Part shown: positions 34,094-42,640 of the stretch, in pieces
How the letters are laid out: each line of letters starts with the position of its first letter
Numbering within the stretch: the first letter of the stretch is position 1
Assembly: GCF_001592745.1 (NCBI RefSeq)
Contig: NZ_LUKD01000001.1
Coordinates: forward strand, 2,079,890 to 2,143,889
DNA: 64,000 nt
From: Bdellovibrio bacteriovorus
GTDB taxonomy: Bacteria > Bdellovibrionota > Bdellovibrionia > Bdellovibrionales > Bdellovibrionaceae
Reading direction: 5' to 3'
The notes under the pieces: model-generated
Seen by the model: only the letters and a program-made list of their open reading frames with translations
What the model was told of the DNA's origin: nothing
The model's database searches: none
Position numbers and translations under genes: made by a program

Positions 34094-35368
34094 TCATCTA
34101 GGATATAGGCCTCTTAGAAGCATCGCTTTTTCAAGACGTTGAACAGAAACCGCCATGGCAGCAGATCTCATATCAATGTTTTTCTCTTTAGAAAGAGCGT
34201 AACCTTTGTCGAAAGCTTTTGTGATGATACCTTTCAAACGGCCATTCACTTCTTCTTCGTCCCAGAAGAACGACATGATGTCTTGAACCCATTCGAAGTA
34301 AGAAACGATCACACCGCCACCGTTCGCGATCACGTCTGGAGCGATGAAGACACCGCGCTTATGAAGGATTTTTGTCGCTGCATTTGTTACAGGACCGTTG
34401 GCACCTTCACAGATGATTTTCGCTTGGATTTTTTCTGCATTGTGAGTGTCGATTTGGTTTTCAAGAGCGCAAGGGAAGAGAGCATCACACTTCACCTCAA
34501 GCAATTCTTCATTGCTGATAGGTTGAGCTTTTGGATAGCCCTTCAAGAACTTGTGAGCTTTTACGTATTCCATCACTTCAGGGATATCAAGGCCATCGCC
34601 GTTGTAGATACCACCAGAAACGTCAGATACAGCCACGATGCGAGCGCCACGTTCGTGAGCGAACTTCGCCGCGAAAGAACCTACGTTACCGAAGCCTTGA
34701 ATTGCGATAGAGGCACCATTCATTTTCATGCCGCACACTTCGAAAGCTTTTTCAGCGACATAAACCACACCCAAACCTGTTGCGTGGTTGCGACCCAAAG
34801 ATCCACCGATCTCAACAGGTTTACCCGTCACAACGCCAGGTTGTGCGAAGCCACCTTGCTCTTGAGAGTAAGTGTCCATGAACCAAGCCATTGTTTGGGG
34901 ATCAGTTCCCACGTCTGGAGCAGGGATGTCTTTAGTGGGTCCTACGAAAGGCCCAATTTCAGAAGCATAACGACGAGTCAGATTTTGTTTTTCAGTGCGA
35001 GAAAGTTTTGTTGGATCAACAGTGATACCACCTTTTGCACCACCCAAAGGAAGACCTAATACCGAGTTTTTGAAAGTCATCAAAGCCGCAAGGCCGACAA
35101 CTTCAGAAAGGTCTACGTTTTGATGATAGCGGATACCACCCTTGTAAGGGCCCAAAGTCGGAGAGTACTGAACGCGGTACCCAGTGAAAACTTTTACGCT
35201 GTAGTCGTCCATGCGAACGGGAACGGAAACTGTGATCGCGCGACGAGGACGTTTCAAGCGCTCTAGTACGTTAGGGTCACAGTTGATAATTTTTGCCGCT
35301 TCTTCGAGAGTTTGAATGGCGTTTCTGAAAAGAGGCCCATCATAAAGGGGCTCTATCTTGTGTTCCAT
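34094..35368 (-). CDS. gdhA: Glutamate dehydrogenase (Glu/Leu/Phe/Val family)
   Basis: 424 residues, the usual size of hexameric enzymes. The substrate-binding region PYKGGIRYHQNVD and catalytic LPLGGAKGGI are present, with PAPDVGTD after them, and the NAD(P) site is IQGFGNVGSFAAKFAHERGA. It converts glutamate to 2-oxoglutarate and ammonium, useful to a predator living on prey amino acids. It heads the run gdh-pyrD-nudix-GT-GT. The ATG is preceded by AAGGAGACACAAATC, a good ribosome site. Cofactor choice is not clear from sequence alone. Confidence 0.93.
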   Translation of the reverse strand: MEHKIEPLYDGPLFRNAIQTLEEAAKIINCDPNVLERLKRPRRAITVSVPVRMDDYSVKVFTGYRVQYSPTLGPYKGGIRYHQNVDLSEVVGLAALMTFKNSVLGLPLGGAKGGITVDPTKLSRTEKQNLTRRYASEIGPFVGPTKDIPAPDVGTDPQTMAWFMDTYSQEQGGFAQPGVVTGKPVEIGGSLGRNHATGLGVVYVAEKAFEVCGMKMNGASIAIQGFGNVGSFAAKFAHERGARIVAVSDVSGGIYNGDGLDIPEVMEYVKAHKFLKGYPKAQPISNEELLEVKCDALFPCALENQIDTHNAEKIQAKIICEGANGPVTNAATKILHKRGVFIAPDVIANGGGVIVSYFEWVQDIMSFFWDEEEVNGRLKGIITKAFDKGYALSKEKNIDMRSAAMAVSVQRLEKAMLLRGLYPR

Positions 35369-35479
35369 GATTTGTGTCTCCTTAAAAATACACTCGCCAG
35401 AGTCTAATGAAGCAAATACTCAAAGTCACTCCGGAAAAAGGAGATGACTCAGTGGTTCTTTTTGGCCACAATCAGGCCT

Positions 35480-37183
35480 ATGCTTCGGTCTTGTTTTAGT
35501 CTTCTTGGTGTCGCTATTTTCGCCCTTCCGGTCTTTGCCAATAGTCCGCAACGCGCTTTCATGGAGCAGTTCAATAGCTCACGCATTGAATTCCCCTCCG
35601 AAACCGCGCCGATTCTGACTGACGCATCTGGGCAGTATCCTGAACCTCTGAATTTTGTCTTTAACAACATTGTGAGTTGGATCCCTCGCGGGGAACCAAA
35701 GCTCTTTAGTGCCATGTGCAATCCGGATGTTTGGGGGCAGCGTCTGAAGGATCCACGCCTGAAAAACTCCTTGCAGCTGCAAGGAGCGTTGATTCAGAAG
35801 TACTTTCAAGATTGCCGCGCCGAGCTTGAGACGGGTGACAATAGTTATTTCGCAAACATGAGCATGCTAACGATGAAGTACGATCCGTTCGGGCATCCGT
35901 TTCTTCGCCGTGTGGTTTTAAATCTGCCGGGCAATGTGAAGCTCAAAGGTCTTTTGGGTTTAAAAGGGGATTTTAAAAGACGTCCGTTGGTGGTTATTCG
36001 TTTAGGGATTTTTGCTAACAGTGAGGATTTCAAGGCGGAGCGTGCTTGGATGATGATGCTTTTTGAACAGTCTCCATTCAATGTTCTTCTGCTGGAAAAC
36101 ATGTCCAGTGGTCAGTTTGTCGCCAATAACAATCAGTTCTCGTTCGGTGGTTACGACGAAGGCATTCAGAATATTTTGCTCGCGAAACTTTTGAACGACA
36201 ATAACGAGCCTTTGTCCCAACTTGTAGATTCAGTTCATTTCTTTGGTATCAGCTTGGGTGGGCACGGCGTTTTGTTCGCATCGCTTTTGAATAAGTTCAA
36301 TTCGTCATCACGTCCATTGATTCAAAGTTTTACGGCACTGTGCCCGGTTGTTGATTTGAATGCGACAATGCTCAGTCTAACAAACAGTGGGGTGAAATCG
36401 GCGTTTGTAGACCTGTGGGGACGCCAGCGTTTGAGCGCTTTGGGTACGAAGATGCCGGCTCTGGTCAGCTACGAAAGCTTTTCCTTTTTATCCACCGCGA
36501 TCACTGAGGTGGCGCGCACTTACAAAGGCGGGTTGTCTTATATTTCGAGTGTGAAGCTTCCGCCAGGAATGAAGGATGGACCGGATTTTTGGGAACTCAA
36601 TAACTTCTGGAAATTTTATAAAAATGTCGAGCAGCCCGTATTGATCTATGCCACCGAACAGGACCCAGCAGTGCCGTTCAATATCAATTCTCAACGTCTT
36701 CAAAATAAAGACATTAAAGTCGACAGTAAAAATATTCGTGTGGTGGATTTGCCTCAAGGGATTCATTGCTCGTTGCCAATCACCTATGACTGGGTGGCTT
36801 TAACGACACTTCTTCAGTCGCAGATTCTTTCGCATTCGCCGAACTTTAAGATGGTGGAAAAATCTCTTTCTATCGAATTGACGGATGATGAATGGAAGGG
36901 CTTTTTCGACAAGGGTTCTTCCGTGAAATTCACGGTGGAAGAACCCGGTAAAAAATCGGGATTTGCAACTGTCGAGCTTGAGCTTGAAAATGCCGCTGGC
37001 AAAGAAAAGACGATGAATTTAAGTCTGCCGCTTTCTCAATTTGATTTCCGCTTTCTGAATAAAGAATTGAGTGCGTCAGAACAGGAAATGATTGTGCGTT
37101 GGTTGAATCAAAATCTGCGCTTTACTTTGGATACGACAACGGGAAAAGCAATTCTTAAAGCTTCTTGGCCGGTGGCTCAATAG
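35480..37183 (+). CDS. Exported serine hydrolase, alpha/beta fold
   Basis: 567 residues from ATG 35480, which gives a clean signal peptide (LRSCFSLLGVAIFALPVFA). An upstream ATG at 35444 directly abuts AAGGAG and would add 12 residues. The nucleophile elbow is GISLGG (Ser258), with a probable acid in ATEQDPAVPF and His in PQGIHCSLP, in the right order for the alpha/beta hydrolase triad. Unusual features are about 130 extra residues after the hydrolase domain (from about residue 440) with beta-type charged sequence (VKFTVEEPGKKSGFATVELE). It acts outside the cytoplasm; esterase, lipase or peptidase activity cannot be told apart. Single gene, ended by a strong terminator. Confidence 0.75.
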   Translation: MLRSCFSLLGVAIFALPVFANSPQRAFMEQFNSSRIEFPSETAPILTDASGQYPEPLNFVFNNIVSWIPRGEPKLFSAMCNPDVWGQRLKDPRLKNSLQLQGALIQKYFQDCRAELETGDNSYFANMSMLTMKYDPFGHPFLRRVVLNLPGNVKLKGLLGLKGDFKRRPLVVIRLGIFANSEDFKAERAWMMMLFEQSPFNVLLLENMSSGQFVANNNQFSFGGYDEGIQNILLAKLLNDNNEPLSQLVDSVHFFGISLGGHGVLFASLLNKFNSSSRPLIQSFTALCPVVDLNATMLSLTNSGVKSAFVDLWGRQRLSALGTKMPALVSYESFSFLSTAITEVARTYKGGLSYISSVKLPPGMKDGPDFWELNNFWKFYKNVEQPVLIYATEQDPAVPFNINSQRLQNKDIKVDSKNIRVVDLPQGIHCSLPITYDWVALTTLLQSQILSHSPNFKMVEKSLSIELTDDEWKGFFDKGSSVKFTVEEPGKKSGFATVELELENAAGKEKTMNLSLPLSQFDFRFLNKELSASEQEMIVRWLNQNLRFTLDTTTGKAILKASWPVAQ

Positions 37184-37204
37184 CTGTTTGAAAATGATTT
37201 TTGA

Positions 37205-37238
37205 AAAAAGGCTTTGCCGTGAACAGCAAAGCCTTTTT
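37205..37238. terminator. Bidirectional terminator
   Basis: AAAAAGGCTTTGC and GCAAAGCCTTTTT form a perfect 13-bp stem between the convergent serine hydrolase and dadA-like genes. Confidence 0.92.
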
Positions 37239-37243
37239 ATTTC

Positions 37244-38488
37244 TTAGAAACGATTGGCGTCTAGAACTTTCATATCCACAAAAGGTGTTTTGCCTTCGAT
37301 AAGATCAGAAACCAGAAGACCTGTGCCGGTGCCACTTTGAAGTCCTAACATTTGGTGACCTAAAGCCAGCATCAGGTTTGATATCCTGTCGTGATAGCCA
37401 ACTAAAGGAACTCCATCAGGTGTGCAAGGGCGAAGCCCCGCCCACAACTCTTGAACTTGAAGCTCTTCGGGCAAATGCAAGAATTCACGCGCCCCTTTTT
37501 TAATATTATCGACACGTTTGGGAGTAATAGAAAAATCTTGATCCACAAGTTCTAAAGTTCCAGCAATGCGCAGTGAATTCTGACGGGGAGTGATCGCGAT
37601 TTTTTTCTCGACCAACATCATCGGATATTGTGGTTGAGTTTCCAAAGGTGGAACAATCATTGCGTAGCCTTTGCCACCTAAAACCGGAACCCGTAGACGC
37701 ATCATGCGGGCCATCGATTTAGACCAGCTGCCTGTCGCCATAACGACTTGTTTGGCTTTGATTTCACCTAGCGAAGTAACGACTTTTTCAATCTTATTTC
37801 CGCTGACGGGAAGATCTTGAAGCGTACAGTTTTCTAAAATTTCTCCACCGTGCGCGCGAATCTCTTTCGCCAAAGCTTGGACCACTTGATAGGGCTCTGC
37901 CATCGCTTCTTTTTCGAAATAGACGCCACCTAAAAGTGGTGACTTTAAAGCTGGCTCCATCTGACGAATGTCATCTGAGTTTAAAACCTTTCCGGGAACC
38001 CCTAAGTTCTTCACGTAGTTTAATTCTTCGACCGCGGCGGAAACGCCGGCTTCCGTCTTAGAAACCATCAAAAGACCTTTTTGTTGGAAAAAGATCTCGG
38101 GATATTTCTGTCCTAGTTTTTCATATTCCGTCAGACTTTTTTGCGACAATACGACCAAGGCATCCACCGCGCGGCGAGCTTGCGTTTCGTTCATCGCTTT
38201 CATGAATTGGAAAAGCCAAGAGGCCAAATCCAAAGACAAAGAAGGTTTGATGTACAAGGGGCTTGCGGGATCCAGCAACCACTTCATCGATTTTAAAAGC
38301 ATTCCCGGCATCGGAAGTGGCATTGCAAAACACGGTGTCATCCAACCCGCGTTTCCGTAAGAACACCCGCGTCCTACCGTGCCTTTATCAATCACACCGA
38401 CTTTGGCGCCACGACGAGAAAGCTCTGCGCCGATAGACGTCCCAATAATCCCTGCCCCAACAATCAATACATCGAACTCTTTTTGCAT
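37244..38488 (-). CDS. dadA: D-amino acid dehydrogenase-like FAD oxidoreductase
   Basis: 414 residues of the DAO family. The FAD dinucleotide site is VLIVGAGIIGTSIGAELSRR at the N-terminus, followed by CSYGNAGWMTPCFAMPLP, typical of DadA. The C-terminal WAGLRPCTPDGVPLVGYH and GHQMLGLQSGTGTG are the second FAD and substrate segments. DadA deaminates D-amino acids such as D-alanine and feeds electrons to the respiratory chain at the membrane; for a predator, D-alanine from digested prey peptidoglycan is a plausible substrate. No partner racemase is nearby. Family is sure, substrate is inferred. Confidence 0.85.
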   Translation of the reverse strand: MQKEFDVLIVGAGIIGTSIGAELSRRGAKVGVIDKGTVGRGCSYGNAGWMTPCFAMPLPMPGMLLKSMKWLLDPASPLYIKPSLSLDLASWLFQFMKAMNETQARRAVDALVVLSQKSLTEYEKLGQKYPEIFFQQKGLLMVSKTEAGVSAAVEELNYVKNLGVPGKVLNSDDIRQMEPALKSPLLGGVYFEKEAMAEPYQVVQALAKEIRAHGGEILENCTLQDLPVSGNKIEKVVTSLGEIKAKQVVMATGSWSKSMARMMRLRVPVLGGKGYAMIVPPLETQPQYPMMLVEKKIAITPRQNSLRIAGTLELVDQDFSITPKRVDNIKKGAREFLHLPEELQVQELWAGLRPCTPDGVPLVGYHDRISNLMLALGHQMLGLQSGTGTGLLVSDLIEGKTPFVDMKVLDANRF

Positions 38489-38574
38489 GGATCTAATTCA
38501 AAGATTTTTCTGAGACAAAAGCAAGACCGGCCACACAAAATGAAGCCGGTGACTAGGGAAGCATTAAGTTTGGT

Positions 38575-39498
38575 CTAGGTCTGAGGTTTTGCGAGTTGCT
38601 CTTTAAAGAATTCTGAGCGCTCAGAAAGCTTTTCCACGTAACCCTGCACATCTTCTTTCACAGTCTCTGGCAGACGTTGAAAAGGAACGACGTGTTCGTC
38701 AGGAACATAGCGGAAAGTAAAGTTGATTCGACGAGTTTCAAAATTTGAAATCTCATTCAAGGGGAAGAAGTGACCTTCTTTAGTATCCACACGTTGTACA
38801 CGGTGGAAGAGGTGTTTTTTAAATTTATCTCCTCCAAAAATCTGTAACGAGCGGTCTTCCAACCACTGCTGCAAGATCACGTTGGATTTTGACTCGGTCC
38901 CTTTGCTTGAAACAAATTGAAAGAGGGCGCGTTCTCCGAAAGAAATAGAAGCAACGGGTCCGGGCTCGAAGTCTTTGTGCTCGCCGACGCGAGCGCAGTC
39001 AATGCGTTTGCCTTCTTCTGTGATCTGATTGCCATAGTAATTGATAAGGCACGTATTTAGGTGCCAGCCTCGCGGAATGTCGCGCGGTTCAAAGCTTTCG
39101 TGAACCAAGGCTTCAATTTTTTGCACCAAATATTCCAAAACTGGCGGGTAAGCTTCGGCTTGAACGCAGCGGTTATAAATTCCTTTTGGGGGGTGATAGT
39201 AGTTCAGGCAAGCAAACTGCCAGTTTCCTAGCCAGTAAACGGGACGCAGCAAAGGGCGCTGCTTCTGGTTTTCCGGGGGAGGATTGTTCTTAGAATAGCG
39301 CATCTCCCAAATCGGATAAAGAGTGGCTAAATACTTAAGGATTTCTTCTTTTTCACGGGGGCTGATGTAGCCAGTTTTATACACCAGACCTCGCGCCGGA
39401 GCCTTCTTCTCGGAAGAAGGTCGCGTTGCAGAAAAGGCACCCTTTTGCGGAGGTCGCGAAGGTCCTTTACCGAAGAATTTTCCTTTGGATTTTGTCAT
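38575..39498 (-). CDS. AlkB-like 2-oxoglutarate/Fe(II) dioxygenase
   Basis: 307 residues. The iron site is His174-x-Asp176 in GEHKDFEPG with His232 in LFHRVQRV, and the 2-oxoglutarate region is RRINFTFRYV (Arg257, Arg263), matching the AlkB pattern HxD...H...RxNxTFR. LNTCLINYYGNQI upstream is the usual N-x-Y-x-x-G strand. AlkB enzymes remove alkyl groups from DNA or RNA bases. An unusual basic, proline-rich N-terminal tail of about 40 residues (KGKFFGKGPSRPPQKG) could bind nucleic acid. It is divergent from hldA. The substrate is not known. Confidence 0.8.
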   Translation of the reverse strand: MTKSKGKFFGKGPSRPPQKGAFSATRPSSEKKAPARGLVYKTGYISPREKEEILKYLATLYPIWEMRYSKNNPPPENQKQRPLLRPVYWLGNWQFACLNYYHPPKGIYNRCVQAEAYPPVLEYLVQKIEALVHESFEPRDIPRGWHLNTCLINYYGNQITEEGKRIDCARVGEHKDFEPGPVASISFGERALFQFVSSKGTESKSNVILQQWLEDRSLQIFGGDKFKKHLFHRVQRVDTKEGHFFPLNEISNFETRRINFTFRYVPDEHVVPFQRLPETVKEDVQGYVEKLSERSEFFKEQLAKPQT

Positions 39499-39602
39499 GG
39501 GATGTCCATACCATAGCTAAGGGCTCATGGCCAACGAGTGAGTGATAAGAAGGTGACAGGGCCCCTGGCTTCCGTTAAAACCAAGGCCTGAAGGATGAAA
39601 AA

Positions 39603-40631
39603 ATGACAACACCTGTAAAGGCGACCGTAGGTCCGCAAGAAAAAGAACTTCTGATCAATCAACTGCCTCTGATGAGAGGTAAAAGAATCCTCATTATCGG
39701 CGACGTCTGCGTTGATGAATATGTCCTGGGTGAAGTTCGTCGTATCAGCCCTGAAGCTCCGGTTCCGGTTTTGGAAGTAGAGCAAGAAGACGTGCGCCTG
39801 GGAATGGCGGCGAACGTCGCTCAAAACGTCTGCAGCTTGGGTGGACAAGCGATGTTGGTTTCGGTGGTCGGCAATGACACCGGCGCAAATCTTCTTCGCG
39901 ATCTTTGCGCTAAAAGCGGAGTGAGCTCTGAATTTCTTGTTACGGATACATCTCGTCCAACGACACGCAAAACCCGTGTGATGGCAAAGCACCATCACTT
40001 GGTGCGTGTGGATTACGAAGTTCGTTCCAGTCTTTCTGCGGAAGTCGAAGCCCAAATGATCCACATGGTGGAAAAGAATGTTGAAGACGCAGATTGTGTG
40101 GTTATTGAAGATTATAAAAAAGGCGTGATCTCTCGCAACGTCATCGAAAAGGTTGTCGCGATTTGCAAACAAAAAGGCAAACGCGTTCTCGTCGATCCAC
40201 ACAAAACTTCGTCGGGTCCTTTCTATCAAGGTGTGGATTTGATCAAGCCAAACTTTGATGAAGCGGTGACTCTTGCCGGAATGGATTTTGACGATCTTCG
40301 CAACAATCCAAATAAAGTTGTTGAGGTGGGTCGCGCTCTTCAAAAAATCACGGGTGCAAAAGAAGTTGTTCTGACTCGAGGAAAAGATGGAATGACGATC
40401 TTCTCTGGCGATCACATCACGGAAGTGCCAACGTATGCGCGCAAAGTTTTTGACGTGACTGGAGCAGGGGACACGGTGATTGCGGCTCTCTCTTTAGGTT
40501 TGGTGTCTGGTCTTTCGTTGGTTCAATCATGCATGCTCGCGAATTTCGCTGCCGGTGTGGTTGTCGGCAAAGTCGGCTGCGTGCCTTGCGAGATCCCAGA
40601 GCTTAAAGAATACATACAAACGGCTCACTGA
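39603..40631 (+). CDS. hldA: D-glycero-beta-D-manno-heptose-7-phosphate kinase
   Basis: 342 residues of the PfkB family, equal to the N-terminal kinase half of HldE (RfaE domain 1). It makes heptose 1,7-bisphosphate for ADP-heptose, the precursor of the LPS inner core. GDVCVDEYVLGEVRRISPEA is the hallmark N-terminus, and FDVTGAGDTVIAALSLGL carries the catalytic Asp. The adenylyltransferase half is absent, so a separate hldC must be elsewhere. AAGGATGAAAA precedes the ATG. The GT9 enzyme at 13297 could use the product. Confidence 0.92.
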   Translation: MTTPVKATVGPQEKELLINQLPLMRGKRILIIGDVCVDEYVLGEVRRISPEAPVPVLEVEQEDVRLGMAANVAQNVCSLGGQAMLVSVVGNDTGANLLRDLCAKSGVSSEFLVTDTSRPTTRKTRVMAKHHHLVRVDYEVRSSLSAEVEAQMIHMVEKNVEDADCVVIEDYKKGVISRNVIEKVVAICKQKGKRVLVDPHKTSSGPFYQGVDLIKPNFDEAVTLAGMDFDDLRNNPNKVVEVGRALQKITGAKEVVLTRGKDGMTIFSGDHITEVPTYARKVFDVTGAGDTVIAALSLGLVSGLSLVQSCMLANFAAGVVVGKVGCVPCEIPELKEYIQTAH

Positions 40632-40680
40632 GCGGTTTCAAATGACATATGGCTCTGAACTCTGCAAGTGGCATAAACTG

Positions 40681-42213
40681 ATGAATATGAAACTTGTAGT
40701 TTTTGGGGCCTTTCTGTTTTTGGGCGTTTTAACAAGCTGTCAAAGCATACCCAAAGATTTCAAGGCGCCTGAATCCCATTATATAAAAAACACGGAACAG
40801 ACTTGGTGGGCAAAAACTCTGGCTGCCGAGATTAAAAAGCACCCGGATCAATCGGGTTTTATTCCTTTGGCGTCAGGGCCTGATGCTTTTGTCGCGCGCC
40901 TGGCCTCTGTTCGTAAGGCTGAAAGAAGTTTAGATATTCAGTATTATATCTGGCATGACGATCTGGTGGGGCGCATGCTTATGCACGATGTTTTGCAGGC
41001 CGCAGATCGCGGTGTTCGGGTGCGCTTATTGTTGGATGATCTGAATATTGGTCAGTATCAAGATACCTTATTGGTGTTGGATTCCCATCCTCTTATTGAA
41101 GTGAGGATGTTCAACCCTTTCGCGAATCGTAAACTTCGGTTTTTAGATGCTTTTCGCTTCAGTCAAGTCAACCGACGCATGCACAACAAAGTTATGATCG
41201 CCGATAACCAAACGGCCATCTTAGGTGGGCGCAATATCGGTAACGAGTATTTCACAGCCAGTGAAGAGGAAAACTTCGGTGATTTTGATGTATGGTGTTT
41301 CGGTCCCGTTGCGGAAGAAAGCTCTCAGTCCTTTGATCTTTATTGGAATAACAAACTGGCCGTGCCGATTCCTGTTTTAAACAAGCGCGAACTTAAAAAC
41401 CCGGAACTCGCAGAGCTTCGTCAAAACTTGGCAAGCGCGAAAACTGAAGTGCAAAATTCTAAATATGGTCAGGACTTAGAAAACTCGCGCTTGATGAAGC
41501 AGGTCCATGAGCGCGATGTAAAAGCGTTTTGGGGACGCGCCAAGGTCTTTTACGATTCTCCTGAAAAAGTGGAAAATGGCAAAAGCAGTCTAATGCTGAA
41601 TCAGATCACGGCCCTTCCCATCCGTTCGACGAAAGAAGTCTTTATTGTTTCCCCGTATTTCATTCCCGGAAAAAAAGGCGTCGATTATTTTGCGAAGAAA
41701 AGTAAAGAAGGAATCAAAGTCACTGTAGTAACGAATTCTTTAGCCTCTAACGATGTCAGTTTGGTCTTTGCTGGATATAAAAAGTATCGCAAAGGTTTGA
41801 TTAAAGGTGGTGTCGATCTTTATGAGATCAAACCGAGAATCAATGTTAAAGCACGTAAATCCAAAGTGGCAGGATCATCTGGAGCACGTTTGGGTTTACA
41901 TGGGAAAGTGTATGTCTTTGACCGTCATGTGATGTTTGTGGGGTCGATGAATTTAGATCCGCGATCGGTCGAGCTCAATTCTGAAATGGGAGTTCTTCTT
42001 GAAAACAAAAACTTCGCCAACCAGTTTGTGGACTTAATGACCACCGAACTTCCTGACATTGCCTACCAAGTAACCTTAGAGGGCGGGGACTTGCGTTGGA
42101 CGACACGCGAAGAGGAAGGCACTGTCACCCTCAAAAAAGAACCTGAGGCTTCCTTCTGGAAAAGCTTCCAAGCCGGATTCTTGGGCCTCTTCGTTCCAGA
42201 AAGCCTGCTCTAA
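40681..42213 (+). CDS. Phospholipase D family lipoprotein (cardiolipin synthase-like)
   Basis: 510 residues from ATG 40681, with lipoprotein signal LVVFGAFLFLGVLTSC (acylated Cys about residue 20). Two HKD motifs, RMHNKVMIADNQTAILGG (about residue 165) and GLHGKVYVFDRHVMFVGSMN (about residue 407), form the phospholipase D active site. SLDIQYYIWHDDLVGRMLMH upstream is typical of the YmdC/ClsC-type branch. The protein would sit on the periplasmic side and act on phospholipids, making cardiolipin or cleaving prey or self lipid; direction is unknown. It follows hldA by 49 bases; the frame opens upstream but only this start gives a proper lipobox. Confidence 0.82.
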   Translation: MNMKLVVFGAFLFLGVLTSCQSIPKDFKAPESHYIKNTEQTWWAKTLAAEIKKHPDQSGFIPLASGPDAFVARLASVRKAERSLDIQYYIWHDDLVGRMLMHDVLQAADRGVRVRLLLDDLNIGQYQDTLLVLDSHPLIEVRMFNPFANRKLRFLDAFRFSQVNRRMHNKVMIADNQTAILGGRNIGNEYFTASEEENFGDFDVWCFGPVAEESSQSFDLYWNNKLAVPIPVLNKRELKNPELAELRQNLASAKTEVQNSKYGQDLENSRLMKQVHERDVKAFWGRAKVFYDSPEKVENGKSSLMLNQITALPIRSTKEVFIVSPYFIPGKKGVDYFAKKSKEGIKVTVVTNSLASNDVSLVFAGYKKYRKGLIKGGVDLYEIKPRINVKARKSKVAGSSGARLGLHGKVYVFDRHVMFVGSMNLDPRSVELNSEMGVLLENKNFANQFVDLMTTELPDIAYQVTLEGGDLRWTTREEEGTVTLKKEPEASFWKSFQAGFLGLFVPESLL

Positions 42214-42262
42214 ACCAAAAAATCTCTGGCACCTTTTAGTTTCTCGGTGTTAGAAGATCTGC

Positions 42263-42640
42263 ATGGAAAGAACTTACAAAGTAAATTCTCAGTTGTTGCC
42301 TGAAGGTTTTCCGCGTGAATTCGATGCGCATATTTATTTTTCGAATGAGTCTTTGCAGTTTGCGGCTCAGTTGCGTGAAATGGCGATAAAAGAATTTGCG
42401 GGACGTCAGGTCTTTGTTGGGCAGATGATTCCTGAAGCTATCGGTCCCCATCCTGTTCCAATGTTTGAAATCAATTTTCCGTTGTCGCTTTTTACAGACG
42501 TCGTGCTTTGGTTGATGAAAGCGCGCGGGGACCTTTCGGTTCTCGTTCACGAACTGACAGGCGATGATCTTTACGATCACACTCAAGCAGCGCTTTGGTT
42601 GGGTAAAGAAGTGCCGCTTCTTTACGAACGCTTTAAATAA
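42263..42640 (+). CDS. DOPA 4,5-dioxygenase family protein
   Basis: 125 residues, full length for this family. REFDAHIYFSNE at the start, then GPHPVPMFEINFP and LSVLVHELTGDDLYDHTQAA with its conserved histidines, fit the fold of fungal and bacterial DOPA 4,5-extradiol dioxygenases. These cleave catechol rings using Fe(II) bound by histidines. Bacterial members often have unknown natural substrates, so the ring-cleaving role is inferred. It is cytoplasmic with no partner gene nearby, and overlaps the end of the convergent nuclease gene by eight bases. Confidence 0.85.
   Translation: MERTYKVNSQLLPEGFPREFDAHIYFSNESLQFAAQLREMAIKEFAGRQVFVGQMIPEAIGPHPVPMFEINFPLSLFTDVVLWLMKARGDLSVLVHELTGDDLYDHTQAALWLGKEVPLLYERFK

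Noticed and set aside
34139-35059. Long open frame on the plus strand inside the glutamate dehydrogenase gene
   Set aside because: Antisense shadow of gdhA with no recognisable motif and no ribosome site.
39525-40415. Long open frame on the minus strand opposite the heptose kinase gene
   Set aside because: It lies fully antisense to hldA, whose family match is unmistakable, and its translation is a low-complexity Phe/His/Arg-rich shadow with no domain.
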